Origin: a bacterium
GTDB lineage: Bacteria > UBA9089 > JAHJRX01
Assembly (NCBI GenBank): GCA_030017825.1
Contig: JASEGW010000012.1
Location: 1 to 20,961 of the forward strand
DNA length: 20,961 nt
Reading direction: 5' to 3'
The first letter of the stretch is position 1. Every line of letters starts with the position of its first letter. Positions 6,367 to 13,739 of this stretch are shown here, piece by piece. The notes under the pieces were generated by a model. It worked only from the letters and a program-made list of their open reading frames with translations. It ran no database searches and was not told the origin of the DNA. Made by a program: the position numbers and the translations under genes.

Positions 6367-8232
6367 ATGAAGATAAGATCAATGAAAGATTTAGAAAAAA
6401 TTAAAGAAGAAGGAAAGAGATTAATCTATCCAGAAAAAACAAAAATTACTATTGGTATGTCAACTTGTAACATAGCAACTGGCTCAGAAAATGTATTGAA
6501 AGCTGTAGAAGAGACAGTAAAAAGAAATAATCTTGATGTAGTAATTTCCAAAAGTGCTTGCATGGGTTTTTGTCAAATAGAGCCTATTATGGATATTATT
6601 CAACCAGGAAAGCCTAGAATTATTTATCAAAAACTAAATCCATTGAAAGTTTCTGAAATTATTGATGATCTATCCAAAGGTAGCATAAATACTAAATATG
6701 CTTTTTATAAGATGGATATAAAAGTAAAAGATGATAGTATTAATATAACTTCGTATAAGGATATAGGTTTTTATAACAAGCAAGAAAAGATAGTCTTGGA
6801 GTACTGTGGTATTATAGATCCTGAGAGCATAGAAGAATATATTGCCACAGATGGGTACTTTGCTTTGCATAAAGTTCTTACTGCTGCATCTCCTGAGCAG
6901 ATAATCGAAAATATTACTAAGTCAGGGCTTAGAGGTAGAGGCGGAGGAGGTTTTCCAGCAGGAATCAAGTGGAATACTACCAAGCGTGCACCTGGTGAGC
7001 CAAAATATGTAGTCTGTAATGCTGATGAAGGAGATCCTGGGGCTTATATGGATAGAAGCTTGCTTGAAGGAAATCCTCATAGTGTGCTCGAGGGAATGAT
7101 TATTGGAGCTTATGCTATTGGAAGTAGTGAGGGTTATGTGTATGTGAGAACAGAATATCCTTTGGCTGTGCAAAATATAAATATTGCTATTTCCAGAGCT
7201 AAAGAAATGGGCCTTTTGGGAGAGAATATTTTAGGAAGTGGTTTTAATTTTGATTTAAAAGTAGTAAGAGGTGCTGGGGCATTTGTTTGCGGAGAATCAA
7301 CGGCTCTTTTTGCTTCTGTTGAGGGAAGGGTTGGAGAACCACGAGCAAAATATATTCGAAGTGCAGAGAAGGGACTCTGGGATAAGCCTACCAATCTCAA
7401 TAATGTAGAAACTTGGGCTAATGTTCCTTTGATAATCAATAGAGGAGTTAAATGGTATACTGATATAGGCACTGAAGGTAGCAAGGGGACAAAGATATTC
7501 TCATTGGTGGGAAAGATAAATAATACTGGTCTTGTGGAAGTTTCTATGGGAGCAACCTTGAGACAGATAATTTATGATATTGGGGGAGGAATTCCTAAGG
7601 GGAGAAAGTTTAAAGCAGTGCAGACAGGAGGTCCTTCAGGTGGATGTCTGCCAGAGGAATTTTTAGATATACCTGTTGATTTTGATGAGCTGACCAAAGT
7701 AGGTTCTATGATGGGTTCAGGTGGCATGATTGTTATGGATGATCGAACCTGCATGGTAGATGTAGCTAAATTCTTTTTAGATTTCTTAAAAGATGAGTCT
7801 TGCGGAAAATGTGTTCCTTGTAGAGAAGGTGTTGTCCAGATGCATGCCATTCTTACAGATATATGCAATGGTGTAGGAAAAGAAGAAGATATCGAAATAC
7901 TTACAGATTTATCTCTGACTTTAAAAGATGCTGCCTTATGTGCTTTGGGAACCACTGCAGCAAATCCAGTGCTTAGCACTTTAAAGCATTTTGAAAATGA
8001 ATACTATGAGCATATCAGAGATAAAAAATGTTGTGCAGGAGTATGTAAGGAATTAGTAACTTATGCCATAGATAGCGAAAAGTGTAAAGGTTGTGGACTT
8101 TGTGCTAAAGATTGTCCACAAGATGCAATAACAGGAGAAAAAGGCAAAGCATATAGCTTAGATATTAGCAAATGTGTTAAATGTGGCGTATGTTTTGAAG
8201 CATGTAAGTTTGAAGCTGTAATAGTTAAGTAA
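6367..8232 (+). CDS. nuoF: NuoF/HydB-type NAD(P)H-binding flavoprotein with ferredoxin tail
   Basis: This 621-residue protein matches HydB of bifurcating hydrogenases. It has an N-terminal thioredoxin-like domain (C34, C65, C69; I see no fourth nearby Cys) and an FMN/NADH core with GRGGGGFPAGIKW (190-202) and CNADEGDPGAYMDR (217-230). The motif that is usually GEETAL reads GESTAL (309-314). An SLBB region comes next, then the N3-type [4Fe-4S] site (C479/C482/C485, C525), a CC...C patch (C555, C556, C560), and two C-terminal [4Fe-4S] motifs (C573-C583 and C603-C613). It would oxidise NAD(P)H via FMN and feed the NuoE domain of the previous gene, 20 bp upstream. No hydrogenase gene is near, so it serves another partner. 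Confidence 0.93.
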   Translation: MKIRSMKDLEKIKEEGKRLIYPEKTKITIGMSTCNIATGSENVLKAVEETVKRNNLDVVISKSACMGFCQIEPIMDIIQPGKPRIIYQKLNPLKVSEIIDDLSKGSINTKYAFYKMDIKVKDDSINITSYKDIGFYNKQEKIVLEYCGIIDPESIEEYIATDGYFALHKVLTAASPEQIIENITKSGLRGRGGGGFPAGIKWNTTKRAPGEPKYVVCNADEGDPGAYMDRSLLEGNPHSVLEGMIIGAYAIGSSEGYVYVRTEYPLAVQNINIAISRAKEMGLLGENILGSGFNFDLKVVRGAGAFVCGESTALFASVEGRVGEPRAKYIRSAEKGLWDKPTNLNNVETWANVPLIINRGVKWYTDIGTEGSKGTKIFSLVGKINNTGLVEVSMGATLRQIIYDIGGGIPKGRKFKAVQTGGPSGGCLPEEFLDIPVDFDELTKVGSMMGSGGMIVMDDRTCMVDVAKFFLDFLKDESCGKCVPCREGVVQMHAILTDICNGVGKEEDIEILTDLSLTLKDAALCALGTTAANPVLSTLKHFENEYYEHIRDKKCCAGVCKELVTYAIDSEKCKGCGLCAKDCPQDAITGEKGKAYSLDISKCVKCGVCFEACKFEAVIVK

Positions 8233-8298
8233 GGAAGAAGTAAGAGGCGAGAGGTAGGAATCAAGAAATAGATAAAAACCAGAACAAAAGAATAAAAT

Positions 8299-8423
8299 AA
8301 CCTGAATTCGACATAAGAATATGTTCCTTTATTTTAAGTTTAAGGATTAATATTTCTTCGCTAAATTGAAATTTTAACGAAAAATATTAACTCTTAAACT
8401 TATATTTAAATCGAACTCAGGTT
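8299..8423. repeat. Palindromic MITE-like element, family 1, copy 3
   Basis: The 125-bp element has near-perfect inverted ends, AACCTGAATTCGACATAAG on the left and a right end reading AACCTGAGTTCGATTTAAAT on the other strand. It has the same inner arms and TTCGCTAAATTGAA loop as the other copies. AAAT on each side (8295-8298 and 8424-8427) may be a target duplication. It splits the redox operon between nuoF and the DUF4258 gene and ends 15 bp before that gene's ATG, so any promoter for the downstream genes would have to lie in or before the element. The 66 bp before it are purine-rich with nothing recognisable. Confidence 0.75.
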
Positions 8424-8438
8424 AAATTAAGTTAAGAT

Positions 8439-8771
8439 ATGTCTATTGAAAGTTTGTTGGAAAGAATAAAAAGGCTTGTTAAAGATAAACACTATCGCGT
8501 GAAGATTCATTCAGTTCGACATATGATAGAAGAAGGCTTTTCTGAAAAAAATATTGTTAGTGCCATAACAGGAGATAGTAAGATAATTGAATTATATGAT
8601 GAAGATAAGAGATGCTTAATATTAGGAAAATTTCTATGGTATAAAGGAGTAGATTCACCAATTCATGTAGTTTGTGATTATTCAAATAAAAAGATAATTG
8701 ATATTGTGACAGCATATATTCCACAAAAACCTTGGTGGATTTCACCAACGCAAAGAGCGAGAAAACAATGA
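8439..8771 (+). CDS. DUF4258-type small protein (possible toxin of a TA pair)
   Basis: This 110-residue basic protein reads like DUF4258: a helix with HYRVKIHSVRHMIEEGFSEKNIVSAI, then ELYDEDKRCLILGKF and the closing strands HVVCDYSNKKIIDIVTAY. That layout resembles RelE-like small toxins, and the family is often paired with a zinc-finger partner, as here. It overlaps the next gene by four bases (ATGA). There is no strong ribosome site; TAAG is the best in reach. The pair lies inside the redox operon, between nuoF and the NuoG-HdrA fusion, right after a palindromic element. The toxin role is inference from family and pairing. Confidence 0.75.
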   Translation: MSIESLLERIKRLVKDKHYRVKIHSVRHMIEEGFSEKNIVSAITGDSKIIELYDEDKRCLILGKFLWYKGVDSPIHVVCDYSNKKIIDIVTAYIPQKPWWISPTQRARKQ

Positions 8772-9034
8772 AGAAGATAGATATTGCAAAAGAGTCATGT
8801 TCTGAGTGTGGAGGTAAACTCGAAAAGAGATACATCTCTCAAGAGTTTGAGAGGGAGGGAGTGGTAGTAAAACTTTCTGGAATAATGGCTTTAGTTTGCA
8901 TTAATTGTGAAGATATATATTTCCAACCAGGTGGTGCTGATAAAGTTGCTGAAGCTGCAAATTCGCTCTTTAAGCTTGCTATTATAGAAGATCAACATAA
9001 ACACCAACTATCAGCTCGAATATGTAAGGCATAG
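8768..9034 (+). CDS. YgiT/MqsA-type zinc-finger protein (possible antitoxin)
   Basis: This 88-residue protein has two CxxC knuckles, C11/C14 (CSECGGK) and C44/C47 (CINCEDIYF), spaced as in the zinc-binding N-terminal domain of MqsA/YgiT antitoxins. After IYFQPGGADKVAEAA it ends without a helix-turn-helix domain, so it would neutralise by binding rather than by acting as a full repressor. I start it at ATG 8768, which overlaps the DUF4258 stop; an in-frame ATG at 8732 would add 12 residues inside the upstream gene. The tight overlap supports a two-gene toxin-antitoxin-like module. Confidence 0.78.
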   Translation: MKKIDIAKESCSECGGKLEKRYISQEFEREGVVVKLSGIMALVCINCEDIYFQPGGADKVAEAANSLFKLAIIEDQHKHQLSARICKA

Positions 9035-9069
9035 TTGAAAAAATAGAAATGACAAATACGAAATGAGAA

Positions 9070-10875
9070 ATGCTAATGGTTAAATTTACTTTAAATGGAA
9101 AGACAGTAGAGGCAGAAGAAAGTAAGACTATATTGCAGGTAGCTACTGATGCTGGAATAAAAATACCTACTTTATGCTATCATCCTGCCATAGAGCCTTA
9201 TGGTGGTTGCCGATTATGTATAGTAGAAATTACTAAAAGAGGAAGAACTAAAGTAGTAGTCTCTTGTATTTATTTAGCAGAAGAGGGCATAGAAGTTAAG
9301 ACAGATACAGAAAAAATAATAAGGTCTCGTCAAACCATTTTAAAGCTCTTGCTTGCTCGTTGTCCAGAGTCAAAAAAACTAAAAGAGATTGCTGAGCAAT
9401 TAGGAGTTGCTTCTACTCATTTTAGAATTTCAGATCAAAGTAAAGAGAAGAGAAAGAACTGCATTTTGTGTGGTTTATGTGTTAGGGTTTGTAATGAAGT
9501 TATGAAAGTAGGAGCTATAGGTTTTGTAAATCGAGGGTTTAAGAAATTTATTGGAACTCCTTATGATAGTGAGTCTGATGCTTGCATAGGTTGTGGAGCA
9601 TGTCAAATAGTTTGTCCCACTAGTTCTGTGGACCCTCAAGAAGTATGTGAAGAAGAAATAAAGATTATTCCTTCTGAATATAATATGGGTTTGGAGGCTC
9701 GAGGAGCAAATTATGTTCCTTTTCCTCAAGCGGTTCCTAAAACTCCTGCCATTGATAAGAAGTATTGTCTATATTATCAAAGCGATGGTGAGCGATGTGG
9801 AGCATGCGAGAAAGTTTGTCCTCGTGGAGCAGTAAAATATGGCCAAGAAGATAAGATTGTGGAAGAGAAAATAGGAACTATTATAGTGGCTACAGGCTAT
9901 GACCAATATGACCCTATTGCTTACGAAGAATATGGCTATGGAAAGTATAAAGATGTTATTACAGGTCTTCATTATGAAAGAATTGTAAATGCTGCTGGAC
10001 CTACAGGAGGGCATATTGTCCGACCTTCAGACCATAAAGAGCCTAAAAAAGTTGTCTGGATTCAGTGTGTAGGCTCCCGAGATGAGGCTAAAGGTATTTC
10101 TTATTGTTCTAGATTTTGTTGTATGTATACAGCTAAACAAGCTATTCTACTCAAAGATCATTGCCCAGAGTCAGATGCTTATGTATTTTATATGGATATA
10201 AGAGCGCCTGGCAAGGATTATGAAGAATTTGTTAAGAAAGCTCAAGAATTTTATGGCGTTAAGTATATTAGAGGCAGAGTGTCCAGGATTTATGAAAAAA
10301 ATGGACTTTTAGTAGTAAAGGGCGCAGATACCTTAGCAGGAATACAGCTTGAAATTGAAGCAGATTTAGTTGTTTTAGCTTCTGCGGCAGTTGCCCAGGG
10401 TGATGCCATAGAATTTGCTCAAAAGCTTCATATTCCTTATAATGCGGATAATTTTTATACAGAATTACATCCTAAACTTGGTCCTTGTGAGACAGTTACA
10501 GGAGGAGTATTTTTAGCTGGTTCTTGCCAGTTTCCAAAAGATATTCCAGATAGCGTAGCTATGGCCTCTGGTGCTTCTTCTAAAGCTATGACTATTTTAG
10601 CTCATGATGAACTTGAAATAGAGCCTGTTATTGCTAAAGTAAATGAGGAAATTTGTAGCGGATGTTTGACTTGTAAAGATATTTGCGCATATTCAGCTAT
10701 AGCTGGAAAAGAGATAAAGAATAGAAAAACGGGAGAGCTAATAAATGTAGTAGCTGAGGTTAATAGCTCTCTTTGTCATGGATGTGGAGCTTGCACAGCA
10801 ACTTGTCGCAGTGGTTCTATTGATTTAGATGGATTTACTAATGAGCAATTATTTGACGAGATAGCGATATTGTAA
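9070..10875 (+). CDS. Fusion of a NuoG/HydA-type ferredoxin head with the HdrA C-terminal half
   Basis: This 601-residue chimera has a plant-type [2Fe-2S] domain (C36, C47, C50, C66) as in NuoG, HydA and FdhA. Two [4Fe-4S] motifs follow (C131-C141 and C172-C182). The His-Cys cluster expected near residues 96-115 is missing. From about 195 it becomes HdrA: EYNMGLEARGANYVPFPQAV, the second inserted ferredoxin (C233, C243, C246, C250), IIVATGYDQYDP, GPTGG, the CVGSRD...YCSRFCCMYTAK block (333-356), and the FAD-closing HPKLGP...AGSCQFPKDIPDSVAMA. Two final ferredoxin motifs follow (C529-C539, C569-C579). The HdrA N-half is in the protein encoded at 5078-6346. The upstream ribosome site is weak; ATG 9076 is an alternative start. 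Confidence 0.9.
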   Translation: MLMVKFTLNGKTVEAEESKTILQVATDAGIKIPTLCYHPAIEPYGGCRLCIVEITKRGRTKVVVSCIYLAEEGIEVKTDTEKIIRSRQTILKLLLARCPESKKLKEIAEQLGVASTHFRISDQSKEKRKNCILCGLCVRVCNEVMKVGAIGFVNRGFKKFIGTPYDSESDACIGCGACQIVCPTSSVDPQEVCEEEIKIIPSEYNMGLEARGANYVPFPQAVPKTPAIDKKYCLYYQSDGERCGACEKVCPRGAVKYGQEDKIVEEKIGTIIVATGYDQYDPIAYEEYGYGKYKDVITGLHYERIVNAAGPTGGHIVRPSDHKEPKKVVWIQCVGSRDEAKGISYCSRFCCMYTAKQAILLKDHCPESDAYVFYMDIRAPGKDYEEFVKKAQEFYGVKYIRGRVSRIYEKNGLLVVKGADTLAGIQLEIEADLVVLASAAVAQGDAIEFAQKLHIPYNADNFYTELHPKLGPCETVTGGVFLAGSCQFPKDIPDSVAMASGASSKAMTILAHDELEIEPVIAKVNEEICSGCLTCKDICAYSAIAGKEIKNRKTGELINVVAEVNSSLCHGCGACTATCRSGSIDLDGFTNEQLFDEIAIL

Positions 10876-10930
10876 GTAAATAGTAGTGGGCGTTTTGCCT
10901 GTTGAATAAGATAAATATTAGAGGTAATAA

Positions 10931-11344
10931 ATGGCAGATTTCGAGCCAAAAATTGTAGGAATATTATGTAACTGGTGTAGCTATGCTGGGGCTGATTTAG
11001 CTGGCACTAGTAGGCTTAAGTATCCAGAAAATATTAGGATTATAAAAGTTCCATGTTCTGGTAGGGTAAATCCTTTATTCATTATAAAATGCTTTCAGCA
11101 AGAAGGAATAGATGGTGTTTTGGTTTCAGGATGTCATCCTGGAGATTGCCATTATACAACTGGAAATTACTATGCTCGGCGTAAATTTGCCTTAATGAAT
11201 AAAATGTTAGATTTTATGGGAATTGAGAAGGGAAGAGTGCAGTTTTCTTGGGTATCAGGTGGTGAAGGAGCTAAGTGGGCTAAAGTAGTGGAAAAAGTGG
11301 TTGCTGACATTAAAAAGCTTGGTCCTTTTACTAAGTTTAAGTAA
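10931..11344 (+). CDS. mvhD: MvhD/FlxD-type [2Fe-2S] electron-transfer subunit
   Basis: This 137-residue protein is the methyl-viologen-hydrogenase delta type that delivers electrons to HdrA. It has the family cysteines in CNWCSYAGADLAG (C13, C16), VPCSGR (C42) and GCHPGDCHY (C68, C73). The start MADFEPKIVGILCNWCSY is the usual one. All ligand positions are Cys, although some MvhD proteins elsewhere use selenocysteine. AGAGG precedes the ATG. It is 55 bp after the HdrA C-half gene and 17 bp before the FlxC-like gene, as expected for a Flx-Hdr cluster. Confidence 0.94.
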   Translation: MADFEPKIVGILCNWCSYAGADLAGTSRLKYPENIRIIKVPCSGRVNPLFIIKCFQQEGIDGVLVSGCHPGDCHYTTGNYYARRKFALMNKMLDFMGIEKGRVQFSWVSGGEGAKWAKVVEKVVADIKKLGPFTKFK

Positions 11345-11361
11345 AACTTAAAGGTAAAAAT

Positions 11362-12204
11362 ATGATTGAAGATTTAAAAGAGAAAGCTAAAGAGTTATTA
11401 ACTTCAAAAAAAGTTGATGTAGTTATTGGATATGAAGCTGGCACTTATAAGGATTACGCCAGTCCATCTTTTGCTAAGACTGCTAAAGATGTGGATAGAT
11501 TTGTCTGGAATAAAAATTGTGTAAATAATTTAGCTATTTACATTACTAAAGCAAAAGGAAAAGTGGGTATTATAGCTAAAGGTTGTGATGTTAAGTCCAT
11601 TATCGGTATTATTCAAGAAAATCAAATCAATAGGGAAGATGTAGTTATTATTGGAATTGCTTGCGATGGGGTAGAGATAGATGGAGAGAAAGCTGATAAA
11701 TGTAATTTTTGTGATGTTCATACTCCTAAAATTTATGATATTTTAATTGGAGATAAGATAGAGAGCAAAGAATCTTCTCAAGATAAATATAAAGAGGTAG
11801 CTGAAATTGAAAATAAGTCACCTGAAGAACGTTGGAAATATTGGAAAGATACTTTATCTAAATGTATAAGATGTTATGCTTGTCGTCAAGTTTGTCCTTT
11901 GTGTTATTGCGATAAATGTTTTGTAGATACTACTGTTCCTCAATGGATACCTATGAGTGTAAATGAAGATAATAATATGATGTTTCATATGATAAGAGCT
12001 TATCATATGGCTTCTCGTTGTATTGGATGTGGAGAATGTCAAAGGGCTTGTCCCATGAATATTCCCTTAAATATTTTGTCCAAGAAGATGACCAAGGAAG
12101 TAGAAGAGATGTTTGGATATACTCCTGGGGTTGATATAGAGGCAAAGCCAGCTATTCAAGATTTTAACAAAAAAGAAGATCCAGATAAAGAATTTATAAT
12201 GTAA
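11362..12204 (+). CDS. FlxC-like / FrhB-FdhB-related iron-sulfur protein
   Basis: This 280-residue protein has an N-terminal domain like the coenzyme-F420-hydrogenase/formate-dehydrogenase beta family: VDVVIGYEAG, FVWNKNC, KVGIIAKGCDVKSI, VIIGIACDGV, CNFC (114-117). A two-cluster ferredoxin part follows: C168/C171/C174/C178 with extra cysteines at 181, 183 and 186, then C220/C223/C226/C230. It lies between mvhD and the FlxB-like gene, as FlxC does in flxABCD-hdrABC clusters. It probably relays electrons between the FlxA-like flavoprotein and MvhD. No hydrogenase or formate dehydrogenase alpha subunit is near, so a role in such an enzyme is unlikely. Confidence 0.85.
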   Translation: MIEDLKEKAKELLTSKKVDVVIGYEAGTYKDYASPSFAKTAKDVDRFVWNKNCVNNLAIYITKAKGKVGIIAKGCDVKSIIGIIQENQINREDVVIIGIACDGVEIDGEKADKCNFCDVHTPKIYDILIGDKIESKESSQDKYKEVAEIENKSPEERWKYWKDTLSKCIRCYACRQVCPLCYCDKCFVDTTVPQWIPMSVNEDNNMMFHMIRAYHMASRCIGCGECQRACPMNIPLNILSKKMTKEVEEMFGYTPGVDIEAKPAIQDFNKKEDPDKEFIM

Positions 12205-12272
12205 GAAAATTTTTTGCGATGTGTAGTTTGTAATGAGTAGAGAGCAACTTAATTATTATCTATATTCTACAC

Positions 12273-12445
12273 AAAGAATATGTTCCTTTATTTTAAGTTT
12301 AAAGATTAATATTTCTTCGCTAAATTGAAATTTTTACGAAAAATATTAATTTTTCATTTCTTCTTTTTCTTTAAAAATAAAATATTTTTCTAATTTCAAT
12401 TAATGCTCAAAAATATTAATCTTTAAACTTAAGTTAATTTTAAGT
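12273..12445. repeat. Palindromic element, family 1, variant copy with enlarged loop
   Basis: The left part (AAGAATATGTTCCTTTATTT onwards) matches copies 1 and 3, but the AACCTGA ends are lost and about 60 extra bases enlarge the loop. The inner arms 12295-12314 (AAGTTTAAAGATTAATATTT) and 12411-12430 are perfect complements over 20 bp, better than in the other copies. It fills most of the 259-bp gap before the FlxB-like gene and ends about 18 bp upstream of that gene's start codon. TTGGAG (12453-12458) is that gene's ribosome site. Confidence 0.65.
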
Positions 12446-12463
12446 TATAAAATTGGAGTTTTC

Positions 12464-13480
12464 ATGGCTGATAAATTGATTTCAAAAGAAGATTTAAATA
12501 CTTTAATAGACAACTTAGCAAAGGATATAGATGTATTTGCTCCTGTAAAAAAAGGAGATATGTATCTGTATTCTAAGATTTCATCCAGTAAAGATATATC
12601 TCTAAATGGAAAAAATACTAAAAAACCTCTAAAAGAGGTATTTTTTGGTCAATCGGAAGAATTAATCTCTTTTAAAACAGCAAAAAAAGAGATAGAAATT
12701 ATAGAATCAGAAGAAGATGGCAAAAAGAGAGTAATAATTGGATCTCGCCCTTGCGATGCAGCAGCCCTTCCTATCTTAGATGAAGTATTTGGCTGGGATT
12801 ATAAGGATAGTTTTTATTTGGATAAAAGAGAGCGCACTACTATCATAAGCATAACTTGCAATGAAGTAGAGGAGAGTTGTTTTTGTACCTCTTTTGGAAA
12901 TATTTCACCATCTTCTAAAGAAGGATCAGATCTTTTGCTAACCGATATAGGTGAAAGTTTTTATGTAGAGGTTGTTACGGATAAAGGAGATGCTATTATT
13001 GAAGGTAACAGCAATTTATTTAAAAAAGCAGAGAATATAAGCCAAAAAGATAAAAGGCAGAAAGAAGCAGTAGAAAAAGTAAAAAGAAGAGTAGAGTTAG
13101 AAGGATTAAAAGAAAAATTAGATATAAACTTCGAAGATCCTATATGGAAAGAAATATCCCAAAAATGCTTAGGTTGTGCTGCGTGTACTTATTTGTGTCC
13201 TACTTGTCATTGTTTTGATATTCAAGATGAGATGAAAAAAAGTACAGGAAAGAGGGTTCGTAATTGGGATAGTTGCGCTTTTGGTCATTTTACCCAGATG
13301 CCAGGACATCAACCTCGAACAGAACAGTTTCAAAGATTTAGGCAAAGAGTAATACATAAATTTAAATACTATGTTGATAAATTCAATAAAACTGCTTGCG
13401 TAGGCTGTGGTCGATGTATTGAAAATTGTCCTGTCAATATGGATATTACTAAAGTAATAGAAAAAATAGTTAGTAGTTAA
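12464..13480 (+). CDS. FlxB-like 4Fe-4S protein (sulfhydrogenase beta / AsrA family)
   Basis: This 338-residue protein matches the HydB (sulfhydrogenase beta)/AsrA family. Its N-terminal domain carries GSRPCDAAALPILDEVF (93-109) and CNEVEESCFCTSFG (132-145). The C-terminal domain has two [4Fe-4S] motifs, C235/C238/C241/C245 and C312/C315/C318/C322. Partners of this family pass electrons between a HydG/AsrB flavoprotein and a redox enzyme, and the flavoprotein is encoded next but one feature downstream. The 259-bp gap upstream holds a repeat, so it may have its own promoter, although none is clear. It is cytoplasmic. Confidence 0.88.
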   Translation: MADKLISKEDLNTLIDNLAKDIDVFAPVKKGDMYLYSKISSSKDISLNGKNTKKPLKEVFFGQSEELISFKTAKKEIEIIESEEDGKKRVIIGSRPCDAAALPILDEVFGWDYKDSFYLDKRERTTIISITCNEVEESCFCTSFGNISPSSKEGSDLLLTDIGESFYVEVVTDKGDAIIEGNSNLFKKAENISQKDKRQKEAVEKVKRRVELEGLKEKLDINFEDPIWKEISQKCLGCAACTYLCPTCHCFDIQDEMKKSTGKRVRNWDSCAFGHFTQMPGHQPRTEQFQRFRQRVIHKFKYYVDKFNKTACVGCGRCIENCPVNMDITKVIEKIVSS

Positions 13481-13503
13481 TAAATAATAAAAGTAGCAAA
13501 AAA

Positions 13504-13718
13504 TTATAGCGGTTATTAAGCAAAAGTGCTCATAAATTAAAGGAAGCTTATAATAAAAGTCATATTTCTTTCGCTCATTCTCAACTGCCATCCATGGCAG
13601 TTTCTGAGGTAAAGCGTGATTTTACATCCATGTAAAATCTTCACGCTTTAAATCCGCTTAAAGAAAAATGACTTTTATTATAATTAAAATGACCACCTTT
13701 GCTTAATATATACTATAT
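13504..13718. repeat. MITE-like element, family 2, with nested hairpins
   Basis: The ends are inverted: TTATAGCGGTTATTAAGCAA (from 13504) and TTTGCTTAATATATACTATA (13698-13717). Further in, ATAATAAAAGTCAT and ATGACTTTTATTAT pair, then TTTCTTT with AAAGAAA. Inside are two compact hairpins: AACTGCCATCCATGGCAGTT (13582-13601) and AAAGCGTGA-TTTTACAT-CC-ATGTAAAA-TCTTCACGCTTT (13611-13650). Nearly all of the 259-bp gap between the FlxB- and FlxA-like genes can fold. It has no coding capacity that I believe. It could be a mobile element, a structured RNA or an intra-operon processing site. Confidence 0.65.
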
Positions 13719-13739
13719 ATTTCAAAGAGAGAAGGAAGA

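Noticed and set aside
6367..8232. Complex I (respiratory NADH dehydrogenase) operon
   Set aside because: No membrane subunits (NuoA, H, J-N) or NuoBCD are present. NuoF has HydB-type extra N- and C-terminal domains, which points to a soluble bifurcating-type enzyme.
8960..9069. Promoter or ribosome site for the NuoG-HdrA gene in the AAATGACAAATACGAAATG stretch
   Set aside because: It is only a simple A-rich, ATG-rich stretch. No -35/-10 pair and no clear GGAG-type site could be supported.
5078..10875. HdrA halves as a frameshifted or recently broken single gene
   Set aside because: The halves are 2.7 kb apart, each frame is open, and each is joined without a stop to a complete different domain (NuoE, or the NuoG head). 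This is domain rearrangement, not a fresh break.
5078..12204. Additional selenocysteine sites in the HdrA or MvhD proteins
   Set aside because: The expected ligand positions (DCSAC in HdrA; CNWC and GCHPGDC in MvhD) are all ordinary Cys codons, and no internal TGA interrupts these frames.
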